A stretch of 64,000 nt of DNA. Origin: Bacteroidota bacterium. Lineage in GTDB: Bacteria; Bacteroidota; Bacteroidia; Bacteroidales; Bacteroidaceae. The notes below the pieces were generated by a model, which did no database searches, was not told the DNA's origin, and saw nothing but the letters and a program-made list of their open reading frames with translations. Shown here in pieces: positions 34,594 to 41,804 of this stretch. A program made the position numbers and the translations under genes. Position 1 is the first letter of the stretch. Each line of letters opens with the position of its first letter. Location: contig JAFABG010000011.1 of NCBI GenBank assembly GCA_023426145.1, positions 14,189 through 78,188 on the forward strand. The letters are read 5' to 3'.

Positions 34594-35649
34594 TTATTTT
34601 TTCTCTACCCAAATCACGTTTCTCTCACGTACAAACCGTACGCTGGAAACTTCGGATATAATGCTTACAGCAAATGCCAATTCCTCATCTCGCATGATCC
34701 CCCCTGTGAAGCGGATATCTTCTAAGTTGGCGGTGCGGAAGCGAATGTCGACATCATACCATCGCGACAGTTGAGCGGCAATATCGCGCAATGGCATATT
34801 CTGGAATATATAAGTTCCTGTCATCCAGGATGTAATTAGCGATGTGTCCACTTCGCGAATCTCTATCTTTCCATCTCCCATCCATGACGCTTGTCTGCCC
34901 GGAGATAGTAAAGCATTGGCCGATTTTGTAGAGACAGCTACAGCGCCCGATACTAAAGTGGCGGCAGTGGGTACGTTCGGATAAGCAGATACGTTGAATG
35001 AGGTACCTAGTACTTCTACAGTTCCCGATGCAGTATGAACTTTAAACGGATGCTGTTTGTCGTGAGCGACTTCAAAATAAGCTTCCCCTTCCAAAGTCAC
35101 TTCGCGAGTAGCCCCGGTAAAGTTGACCGGATAGTGTAAACTACTTTCAGCATTCATCCAGATGTGCGTTCCATCGGAGAGTTTGAGCTGATATTCCCCA
35201 CCTCTGGGCACCACCAGTTTGTTATATTGTACCTCCTTCGTAGGCTTCTCTTCATAGATCAATTGAGCCCCATTGATATTCTTTACCGCTTGTGCAATAA
35301 CACCCTGTTTCGTCGATAAATCGACCACCTGTCCATTGTTAAGCGTCAGATATGCTTTGTTGCCCCCCGTTTCCGGATAAGTTTTCTGTAGCGCAACCAT
35401 CGGATCTAAATCCGTGGGAGATGAAGAAAAGAAAGCAATGTAGCTTAAACCGAACAATAAAGCGATGCATGCAGCGCTGCCTACAGTCCATAATGCAGCT
35501 TGACGGAAACGTCGAATAGAACGTTTCTGCATCATTTTTTTCCATGCCTGCTCTTTATCGTATTGCTCAATAAACTCTAATGAGCGTTCGGTGCGATAAA
35601 AGCTCACAAATATCTTCTTTATGTCATCTACTGGTTTCTTTTCCATCAT
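34594..35649 (-). CDS. FecR-type anti-sigma factor
   Basis: 351 residues: a cytoplasmic N-terminal part (~1-50), one membrane helix (~51-74: AALWTVGSAACIALLFGLSYIAFF), and a periplasmic FecR domain (LVVPRGGEYQLKLSDGTHIWMNAESSLHYPVNFTGATREVTLEGEAYFEVAHDKQHPFKVHTASGTVEVLGTSFNV), then a DUF4974-type C-terminal domain that docks on the STN domain. It would hold the ECF sigma factor inactive until the STN-containing SusC signals. The gene lies between sigma (134 bp upstream) and susC (58 bp downstream). Confidence 0.93.
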   Translation of the reverse strand: MMEKKPVDDIKKIFVSFYRTERSLEFIEQYDKEQAWKKMMQKRSIRRFRQAALWTVGSAACIALLFGLSYIAFFSSSPTDLDPMVALQKTYPETGGNKAYLTLNNGQVVDLSTKQGVIAQAVKNINGAQLIYEEKPTKEVQYNKLVVPRGGEYQLKLSDGTHIWMNAESSLHYPVNFTGATREVTLEGEAYFEVAHDKQHPFKVHTASGTVEVLGTSFNVSAYPNVPTAATLVSGAVAVSTKSANALLSPGRQASWMGDGKIEIREVDTSLITSWMTGTYIFQNMPLRDIAAQLSRWYDVDIRFRTANLEDIRFTGGIMRDEELAFAVSIISEVSSVRFVRERNVIWVEKK

Positions 35650-35783
35650 CTACAGAATATATGTTTCTTATACTAAGATGAATGAGAAAAAAGAATGGGT
35701 GACAAAAAGCGAACTTTTTTTTCTAAAAGATGTGTTTTTGCTGTTTAATTATAATCTGAGATAACAAGTTGAGTGCTTTATTC

Positions 35784-36353
35784 CTATGGCATACAGCCCA
35801 TAAGAAGGCGTAGATTACCTTGTTGTCTAAGGTGTTTCAATGCCCTTGATAAATAAGTTTTTAGTGTGTTGACCGATATGCCTAAATATTCTGCCGCCTC
35901 TTTATATTTTCGGTTTTCCAAGATGACCGATTTAATAGCCATATATTCTTGTGAAGGAAGTTTCTCGAGTGCTACTTTTAAGCGGTCTTTTAATTCATGG
36001 AGTTCAATCTCACTATATTCCTCTTCAGGAATATTCAGTTCAACGCCGGTGAGTTGTTCGGTAGAAAGTATATTTTCGCGTCGCAGATATTGCAATGCTT
36101 CATTGCGCACGGCTGTGTAGAGGTAACTGCGCAGACTGGTTGAAATGTTCTCGAACACCCGTTTTTCCCAGAAACGGAGGAGAACATCTTGCACTAAGTC
36201 CTCAGACAATTCAAAGGAATCAATGAGCTGCACACAATAAATACATAGAGACATGTGATATCGATCGAATAAACGCCTGAATGCCACCTCCTCATCTATG
36301 CTGAATAGTGCCAAAATCTGCTCTTCCTCTACTCTTTTACCCTCCATAATCAA
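35784..36353 (-). CDS. ECF-type RNA polymerase sigma factor
   Basis: 189 residues with sigma region 2 (ALFSIDEEVAFRRLFDRYHMSLCIYCVQLIDSFELSEDLVQDVLLRFWEKR) and region 4 (LPSQEYMAIKSVILENRKYKEAAEYLGISVNTLKTYLSRALKHLRQ), the standard two-domain ECF layout of Bacteroidota SusC/FecR systems. The start could be the Met at 36353 or the third residue. It probably recognises promoters at its own operon, including one in the 134-bp gap ahead of fecR. Confidence 0.93.
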   Translation of the reverse strand: MIMEGKRVEEEQILALFSIDEEVAFRRLFDRYHMSLCIYCVQLIDSFELSEDLVQDVLLRFWEKRVFENISTSLRSYLYTAVRNEALQYLRRENILSTEQLTGVELNIPEEEYSEIELHELKDRLKVALEKLPSQEYMAIKSVILENRKYKEAAEYLGISVNTLKTYLSRALKHLRQQGNLRLLMGCMP

Positions 36354-36739
36354 ACTAGTTAGAACGCGTTACGCTACAAAGTTAAAGGTTAACTTCTTGT
36401 TTATTAGGTAAATTGCATTCCGAATTAATATAAAAAAACAATATTGCCGCTTTATTAAGTTCTATTCACATTCGCACTTATTTCCTTTTTTGCCTTTAAT
36501 CCTCTTTGTGTCTTTTGGTTAGACATTATTAGTGGTTTACTATCTAAAGGAGACTTTTAATCGTGTATTTTTACCTCAAATGTTAGATGTAATTAATGTT
36601 AAATTGAAGATATTTTATTATAACGGTATTGATAATATTTTATATTTGTATGGAATAATATTTAAATATATATAATCGATAGGTTACTCTTATATCACTT
36701 GTTAACAGTGTAAATACGTCTATATAATACTATGTGTTT
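36354..36739. other. AT-rich gene-free stretch upstream of the sigma gene
   Basis: No supportable gene lies in this 386-bp AT-rich segment. It must hold the promoter of the minus-strand sigma gene. TATATTTG at 36641-36648 is an exact plus-strand -7 element and would fit transcription of the decayed lipoprotein gene that begins at 36740. Confidence 0.45.
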
Positions 36740-36870
36740 ATGAACAAAATACTTAATTTACTATTCATTCTTATTTTATTTTCCTGTCAAGCTGGTGTGA
36801 TACTTTGGAATTTTTTAAGGATGGACAGGTCACATTGACTAATAGGAGAGGCAAAGTTTTATCCAAATAA
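36740..36870 (+). pseudogene. Remnant of a small lipoprotein gene (frameshifted)
   Basis: From ATG 36740 the frame encodes a good lipoprotein signal (MNKILNLLFILILFSC, lipobox LFSC) and stops after 32 codons. Reading on in another frame from about 36797 gives DTLEFFKDGQVTLTNRRGKVLSK up to TAA at 36868-36870, a plausible beta-strand continuation. A frameshift near CAAGCTGGTGTGATAC would explain both pieces. It is either a short decayed lipoprotein or a very small genuine one; I favour decay. Confidence 0.4.
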
Positions 36871-36935
36871 CGCAATAAGTATTTCTAATGTGGATATGTC
36901 GTTACTTTTTTGTACTTTTAATGGCTATTTAAGCG

Positions 36936-37024
36936 CAGCCGACTGGAGTTGTCCAATCAGCCGACTGCAGTTGGCGAATTGGCCAATTGCAGTTGTCTTC
37001 ATGGTCAACTGGAGTCGGCTTTTA
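36936..37024. repeat. Four tandem ~22-bp palindromic repeats ahead of the HU-related gene
   Basis: Four imperfect units with a period of about 22 bp share the core CAACTGCAGTTG: CCGACTGGAGTTGTC, CCGACTGCAGTTGGC, CCAATTGCAGTTGTC and TCAACTGGAGTCGGC. Each core is a near-palindrome, and the outer units are complementary to each other. The block is distinctly more GC-rich than its AT-rich surroundings and ends 33 bp before the start of the histone-like protein gene. Confidence 0.75.
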
Positions 37025-37056
37025 ATTTAGTTAATGATTTAAATTGATAAGAAGTA

Positions 37057-37680
37057 ATGTCTATTGTATTTGATTGGTATGAAAACCCTAATGCCACTAC
37101 GGAAGAGGAAGCAACACTGCATCCACGTATCTTTATGAATGGCAAGGTGGACATGGAGACTCTTTGTAGTAGCATCCATGATCGTAGTTCGTTGACAGTG
37201 GGAGACGTGAAAAACACGCTCGCGAATTTGGCACAGCTCCTCGGTGAGTCTTTGCGCGAGGGAAAAGAAGTGCATATCGAGGGAATCGGTTATTTTTATC
37301 CTACGCTTGAAGCTACGGATAAAGTAACCCGCCAAACACCACATAAGACCAATAAGGTGGCTGTCAAAACCGTTCGTTTTCGTCCGGACAGAAATTTGAA
37401 AGGTCATTTAGTGGGTGTTCGGGCAAGTCAGTCCAAGTATGTACGCCATTCGGTGAAGATTTCTGAAGAGGAGATTGATGCTCGACTGACAGATTATTTT
37501 GCAAGTCATCAGATGATGACTCGCCGCGATTTCCAAGAAGCCTGCGGTTTAGCTCGTACTACTGCTAAAACGCATTTAGTGCGTTTGCGCAATGAGGGGA
37601 AGTTAGTGAATGTCGGCTTGCGCAATCAACCGATGTATGTGGCTGCACCGGGGTATTATGGGGGAACAAAGGAAAAATAA
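37057..37680 (+). CDS. HU-related histone-like DNA-binding protein with C-terminal HTH domain
   Basis: 207 residues. The N-terminal ~125 residues match the HU-related (HU-HIG/TIGR01201-type) fold of Bacteroidota: FMNGKVDMETLCSSIHDRSSLTVGDVKNTLANLAQLLGESLREGKEVHIEGIGYFYPTLEA. Residues ~150-205 form an extra winged-helix-like domain (ARLTDYFASHQMMTRRDFQEACGLARTTAKTHLVRLRNEGKLVNVG). It is longer than HU (90 residues) because of that domain. The palindromic repeat array sits directly upstream and could be its own binding region; that is inference. The role (nucleoid structuring or local regulation) is unknown. Confidence 0.82.
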   Translation: MSIVFDWYENPNATTEEEATLHPRIFMNGKVDMETLCSSIHDRSSLTVGDVKNTLANLAQLLGESLREGKEVHIEGIGYFYPTLEATDKVTRQTPHKTNKVAVKTVRFRPDRNLKGHLVGVRASQSKYVRHSVKISEEEIDARLTDYFASHQMMTRRDFQEACGLARTTAKTHLVRLRNEGKLVNVGLRNQPMYVAAPGYYGGTKEK

Positions 37681-37844
37681 ACTTTTGTGTCTTGGGGGAG
37701 TTAGTAAACACTAAGAGTGAGATTTATAAATATTAAAAAAACAGTGAGATATGCGAGTGTCAAAGTTGAAAGTCGATTGAAATAGTAGATACAAATAATT
37801 CGCATTTAGGGCGAAAGATTGAACGAATACGGCGCCTTCGTGGA

Positions 37845-38171
37845 ATGACGCAAACAGATTTAGGTGAGCTATTGGGGGTGACCAAACAAGTTGTTTCAAA
37901 AATGGAGCAGTCGGAAAAAATAGAGGATGATAAGTTGAAGCAGGTTGCAGATGCGTTAGGAGTTACAGAAGATGGTTTAAAGAAATTCACGGAAGAAACC
38001 GTTTTATATAGCACAAACAACTTTTATGAGAATTGTCATGTGAGTGCATCTAATATCGGTCCTATAACTCATGTGGAAAATCTCAATCATTTTTCTATAG
38101 ATCAAGCTGTGAAATTGTTTGAAGAGTTGCTGAAAATAGAAAGAGAAAAATTTGATGGCGGGAAAGAGTAA
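37845..38171 (+). CDS. XRE-family helix-turn-helix regulator (start uncertain, probably further upstream)
   Basis: From ATG 37845 the product is 108 residues: MTQTDLGELLGVTKQVVSKMEQ is helices 2-4 of an XRE domain, then an ~60-residue tail without known domain. Helix 1 of the domain (NSHLGRKIERIRRLRG) lies upstream in the same open frame, which runs back to a TGA at 37767-37769, yet has no ATG, GTG or TTG. The likely true start is therefore a rare codon such as ATT at 37776, or the original start has been lost. It ends 5 bp before the stop of the convergent MATE gene. Target genes are unknown. Confidence 0.7.
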   Translation: MTQTDLGELLGVTKQVVSKMEQSEKIEDDKLKQVADALGVTEDGLKKFTEETVLYSTNNFYENCHVSASNIGPITHVENLNHFSIDQAVKLFEELLKIEREKFDGGKE

Positions 38172-38176
38172 AGTTG

Positions 38177-39523
38177 CTATTGGATAGTATCTTCGCTTTG
38201 CTTTATTTGCTTCCATTCCTTGAAAAAGAATGGTAACTCGTAGGACAACATGTAGACCCAGCCAATGAAACAAGCTATTACAACACCTTTCAGTCCCAGC
38301 CAATAGGCCAAAGGAAAAGCGGAAATCACACGTCCCAACATCTGTACGAAAGTGGAGTTGAGCGTGATCTTCATCTTGCCCATACCGCGGAAAAGTCCTT
38401 GAATAATATTCGTCAGAGCGGGCATCCAGTAGAGGAAAGCCATTATATGGAGATAGTTTACACCAGCCTGTATGGCTTCCTCTTCTCCGCCACCCAAAAA
38501 TAGATACATGATGGGTTTGGCACAAAGAAATATAACAGCACTGATAATGAATGTATAAATTAACTCCATACGTAATCCGATGCGATAGCCCTGCATGATA
38601 CGTTTGAACTTTTTCCCTCCTCTGTTTTGCGCAATAAATGTAGTGTTGGCATGACCGATGTTCTGTTGCGGAGTCATGACGTAATCATCCATGCGGACAA
38701 CGGCATTGAATGCTGCAATGGAAGCTACTCCTAATGTATTTACAGCACCCTGAACCATCAGCTTGCCCAAATGGAGGGTGATCTGCTGCATGGCGGTTAC
38801 AAAACTATAACTTGCTGTTGTACGTAAGAGACTACGATCGAAAATCCAGTCTTTCCGCCTAAAGCGCAGAATCGGAACCTTCAGTTCTACATATATCCAA
38901 CAAAACAAGGCAGACAAGGCTTCGGCTGTAATGGTGGCCAGTGCTGCACCTTCAACGCCCATATGCAAACCCAATATGAAGAGAAAATCCATTATTATAT
39001 TCAGCAGAGCCGACACTGCCAGGAAGTAAAGTGGTAGTTTGGCATTTCCCATGCTGCGAAGTGAGGAAGCATAGAGGTTATACCCAAAGGTGAAAATTAA
39101 TCCTGCAAGAATAATCCGCAAGAAGAGTGTAGCGTCGGGTATGATAACTTCGGGTGTGGCAAGTAGTCGCAAAATGGGTTTGGCTAATAGAATACCTAAT
39201 ATGGAGATGCACAAAGTGAAAAGTCCGCCACCTATGATGGAGGTAGTCACTTCACGACGGAGCTTTGCATAATCTCCGGAGCCAAAGAATTCACTCATCA
39301 AGATGGACATTCCTAGGCAAATGCCTACTATGAAGAAGATGGCAATGTTCATAATGGGAGCGGCTACTCCAACAGCAGCCAAAGCGTTTGTGCCTAGATA
39401 GCGTCCCACGATAATAGAATCGGTTGCGTTATATGTCAGTTGGCAAAAGTTGCCTAATATCAAAGGGATGGTGAACTTCACCAGTTGTGGCGTTATTTTG
39501 CCACTAGTCATATCTCCGTTCAT
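38177..39523 (-). CDS. MATE-family multidrug efflux protein
   Basis: A 448-residue inner membrane protein with 12 hydrophobic segments and the MATE pattern: LVKFTIPLILGNFCQLTYNATDSIIVGRYLGTNALAAVGVAAPI near the N-terminus and the duplicated half near residues 230-440. It would export cationic drugs or metabolites with Na+ or H+. A good promoter precedes it (TTG at 39568-39570, 19-bp spacer, TATATTTG on the minus strand at 39541-39548). It diverges from the ABC efflux locus, with a shared 217-bp intergenic region that also holds a palindrome. Confidence 0.9.
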   Translation of the reverse strand: MNGDMTSGKITPQLVKFTIPLILGNFCQLTYNATDSIIVGRYLGTNALAAVGVAAPIMNIAIFFIVGICLGMSILMSEFFGSGDYAKLRREVTTSIIGGGLFTLCISILGILLAKPILRLLATPEVIIPDATLFLRIILAGLIFTFGYNLYASSLRSMGNAKLPLYFLAVSALLNIIMDFLFILGLHMGVEGAALATITAEALSALFCWIYVELKVPILRFRRKDWIFDRSLLRTTASYSFVTAMQQITLHLGKLMVQGAVNTLGVASIAAFNAVVRMDDYVMTPQQNIGHANTTFIAQNRGGKKFKRIMQGYRIGLRMELIYTFIISAVIFLCAKPIMYLFLGGGEEEAIQAGVNYLHIMAFLYWMPALTNIIQGLFRGMGKMKITLNSTFVQMLGRVISAFPLAYWLGLKGVVIACFIGWVYMLSYELPFFFKEWKQIKQSEDTIQ

Positions 39524-39540
39524 TTCTGCATTTTAACATA

Positions 39541-39570
39541 CAAATATACATCTTTTGTTCTAATGGACAA
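39541..39570 (-). promoter_or_regulatory. Promoter of the MATE gene (-33 TTG, 19 bp, -7 TATATTTG)
   Basis: On the minus strand TTG (complement of CAA at 39568-39570) is followed after 19 bp by TATATTTG (39541-39548), which fits the Bacteroides -33/-7 consensus and spacing. The coding start is 17 bp downstream. Confidence 0.65.
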
Positions 39571-39618
39571 TGAAAAAAGAATTGGACGGTAATTCTTCTC
39601 TTAAAACTGAAAACGTAC

Positions 39619-39642
39619 AAGGTGTCCGAAAACGGACACCTT
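39619..39642. promoter_or_regulatory. Perfect palindrome GGTGTCCG-AAAA-CGGACACC, likely activator (UAS) site of the efflux operon
   Basis: The 10-bp arms AAGGTGTCCG and CGGACACCTT surround AAAA. It lies between the divergent MATE and adaptor genes, where neither strand has an upstream transcript to terminate, so a protein-binding site is more likely than a terminator. Its centre is about 50 bp upstream of the sigma-54-like element, a normal enhancer distance for the NtrC-type regulator encoded in this locus. Confidence 0.6.
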
Positions 39643-39680
39643 CCTTTTTATATTATGCTGTATATTAGTTTGTTATCTCT

Positions 39681-39697
39681 TTGGCACGGTGATTGAT
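39681..39697 (+). promoter_or_regulatory. Sigma-54-like -24/-12 promoter of the efflux operon
   Basis: TTGGCAC followed by five bases and TTGAT matches the sigma-54 consensus TGGCAC-N5-TTGCW except for A in place of C in the -12 GC pair. The predicted transcript start is ~30 bp before the adaptor ATG. A sigma-54-type activator gene in the same locus supports the reading. Confidence 0.55.
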
Positions 39698-39740
39698 AGT
39701 TTAGTGTTATTCTTTTATTTTAATAAATAATTTTGGTTAT

Positions 39741-40988
39741 ATGGATAGGGAGATACCTAAAAAAGAACAGAATAGAGAGCGTAATAAGAAGATCATTCGC
39801 TTCTCAGTTATTGGCATTGTATGCATTGTAGCTATTGGTGTATTGATATCGTTTATGCGCGTCGGTGTTCAGTCTAAAGATTTAGTCTTTTCTACTGTGG
39901 ATAAGGGTACGATTGAGGTCAGTGTAAGCGCTTCGGGAAAGGTAGCTTCGGCTTTTGAGGAAATAATTAATTCACCTATCAATAGTAGGATAGTGGAAAT
40001 ATATCGTAAAGGAGGTGACTCGGTAGATGTGGGAACTCCTATATTGAAGCTCGACTTGCAAAGTGCGGAGACAGACTATAAGAAATTGCTGGATGAGGAA
40101 CAAATGAGGCGTTATAAGTTGGAACAACTAAAGGTTAATAATGAGACTAAGCTAAATGATATGGTTATGCAGATTAAAGTCTCAGCTATGAAATTGAGCC
40201 GAATGAAGGTGGAACTTCGTAATGAATATTATCTAGATAGTCTAGGTGCGGGCACTACGGATAAAGTAAGGCAGGCAGAGCTTAGTTATAATGTGGCTCA
40301 ACTGGAGCATGAACAACTTAAACAACAATATACTAATGAGAAACAGGTGAGAGCTGCGGAATTGAAAGTACAAGAACTGGACTTTAATATATTTAGAAAA
40401 TCGCTTGCTGAAATGAAACGTACGCTGGATGATGCGCAAATTCGCTCTCCACGTAAAGCTATCCTTACGTATGTCAATAATCAGGTCGGAGCACAAGTGT
40501 CGCAAGGCGGACAGGTAGCTATAATCTCTGATTTGAGTCATTTTAAAGTGGAGGCAGAAATTGCTGATACGTACGGTGACCGTGTAACGGCGGGGGGAAA
40601 AGCGATTGTGAAGATTGGTGGTGATAAACTGGAAGGCGCGGTGTCAAGTGTGACTCCACTTTCAAAAAACGGGGTGATTTCTTTCACTGTTCAGTTGCTA
40701 GACGACAACAATAAACGACTTCGATCAGGTTTGAAAGTGGATGTTTATGTGATGAATGCTGTGAAGGATGATGTGATGCGTATTGCTAACGGAACTTTCT
40801 ATGCAGGTCGGGGTGAATATGAACTTTTTGTGCAAACGTCCTCGAATGAAATTGTGAAGCGGAAAGTACAATTGGGTGATTCTAATTTTGAATCTGTAGA
40901 AGTGATAAAAGGCTTAAAGGTGGGTGAGAAGGTTGTTGTGTCTGATATGACAAATTACAAGAATAGAAGTAAATTGAAATTGAAATAA
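39741..40988 (+). CDS. Efflux periplasmic adaptor (HlyD/MacA-type membrane fusion protein)
   Basis: 415 residues: a short cytoplasmic tail rich in Lys/Glu, one membrane anchor (~22-42: IRFSVIGIVCIVAIGVLISFM), a lipoyl/barrel-sandwich half (GKVASAFEEIINSPINSRIVEIYRKGGDSVDVGTPILKLD), a long helical hairpin (~115-235) and beta-barrel domains (IISDLSHFKVEAEIADTYGDRVTAGGKAIVKIGG). It links the inner membrane ABC transporter with the TolC-like channel encoded in the same operon. It is the first gene of the seven-gene locus and stands behind the sigma-54-like promoter. Confidence 0.9.
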   Translation: MDREIPKKEQNRERNKKIIRFSVIGIVCIVAIGVLISFMRVGVQSKDLVFSTVDKGTIEVSVSASGKVASAFEEIINSPINSRIVEIYRKGGDSVDVGTPILKLDLQSAETDYKKLLDEEQMRRYKLEQLKVNNETKLNDMVMQIKVSAMKLSRMKVELRNEYYLDSLGAGTTDKVRQAELSYNVAQLEHEQLKQQYTNEKQVRAAELKVQELDFNIFRKSLAEMKRTLDDAQIRSPRKAILTYVNNQVGAQVSQGGQVAIISDLSHFKVEAEIADTYGDRVTAGGKAIVKIGGDKLEGAVSSVTPLSKNGVISFTVQLLDDNNKRLRSGLKVDVYVMNAVKDDVMRIANGTFYAGRGEYELFVQTSSNEIVKRKVQLGDSNFESVEVIKGLKVGEKVVVSDMTNYKNRSKLKLK

Positions 40989-41109
40989 GGTATGGATTCT
41001 ATTTACTACGCGTTAGGATGCTTCTATTTTAGGTACCGTTAATACGGTCGAAGTATAAGGAGAATAATAATAATATGTTGAATAATAAATTTAATAAAAA
41101 CAATAGAAA

Positions 41110-41775
41110 ATGATAAGACTAACTTCTCTTTCAAAAATTTACCGTACGAATGAAATTGAAACGGTAGCTCTTGAAAATGTAAATTTAACGGTAGAACGTG
41201 GTGAATTTCTCTCTATTATGGGCCCTTCCGGTTGTGGAAAATCGACCTTGCTGAATATTATGGGGCTGCTTGATGTGCCTACAAGTGGTAAAATAGAGAT
41301 CAATGGTGAAAGCAGTGAAGGGATGAAAGATAAAGCTCTTGCTGCTTTCAGAAACAAATCGCTTGGTTTTGTCTTTCAATCTTTTCATCTGATTAATTCG
41401 CTTAGTGTGCTTGATAATGTAGAACTTCCCTTGTTGTATCGTCGTGTTTCTGCATCCGGACGCAAACGTTTGGCGCAGGAGGTTCTTGAAAAGGTAGGAT
41501 TGAGCCATCGCATGAACCATTTTCCTACTCAACTTTCCGGAGGGCAATGCCAACGTGTGGCAATAGCTCGTGCCATCGTAGGTAATCCAGATATTATTTT
41601 GGCGGATGAGCCTACAGGTAACTTAGACTCGAAGATGGGTGCTGAGGTGATGGAACTTCTTCATCAGTTAAATAAAGAGGATGGACGTACTATCGTTATG
41701 GTGACCCACAATGAGGAGCAAGCCAAACAAACTAGCCGTACTGTGAGATTCTTCGATGGACGGCAAGTACAATAG
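41110..41775 (+). CDS. ABC transporter ATP-binding protein (MacB/LolD type)
   Basis: A 221-residue ATPase: Walker [10 protein letters not shown] (38-46), Q-loop [14 protein letters not shown] (~87-100), signature LSGGQ (142-146), Walker [13 protein letters not shown] (162-173) and the VTHNEEQ switch. This is the MacB-type ATPase group that works with FtsX-like permeases through mechanotransmission rather than classical transport. Two such permeases are encoded next, so a heterodimeric permease with this ATPase pair is likely. The gene follows the adaptor by 121 bp. Confidence 0.92.
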   Translation: MIRLTSLSKIYRTNEIETVALENVNLTVERGEFLSIMGPSGCGKSTLLNIMGLLDVPTSGKIEINGESSEGMKDKALAAFRNKSLGFVFQSFHLINSLSVLDNVELPLLYRRVSASGRKRLAQEVLEKVGLSHRMNHFPTQLSGGQCQRVAIARAIVGNPDIILADEPTGNLDSKMGAEVMELLHQLNKEDGRTIVMVTHNEEQAKQTSRTVRFFDGRQVQ

Positions 41776-41804
41776 TCTGATGTGTTATATTTAAAGTAAA
41801 TGCA

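Noticed and set aside
36936..37024. CRISPR-like array in front of the HU-related gene
   Set aside because: The units follow each other without spacers, differ from each other, and no cas gene is present; they are tandem palindromic repeats.
37751..37780. Short frame starting ATGCGAGTG before the XRE gene
   Set aside because: It ends after nine codons in a different frame from the HTH domain and cannot supply its N-terminus.
39619..39642. Reading the GTGTCCG palindrome as a rho-independent terminator
   Set aside because: The flanking genes diverge, so no transcript arrives here to be terminated; the downstream T-rich bases are probably incidental.
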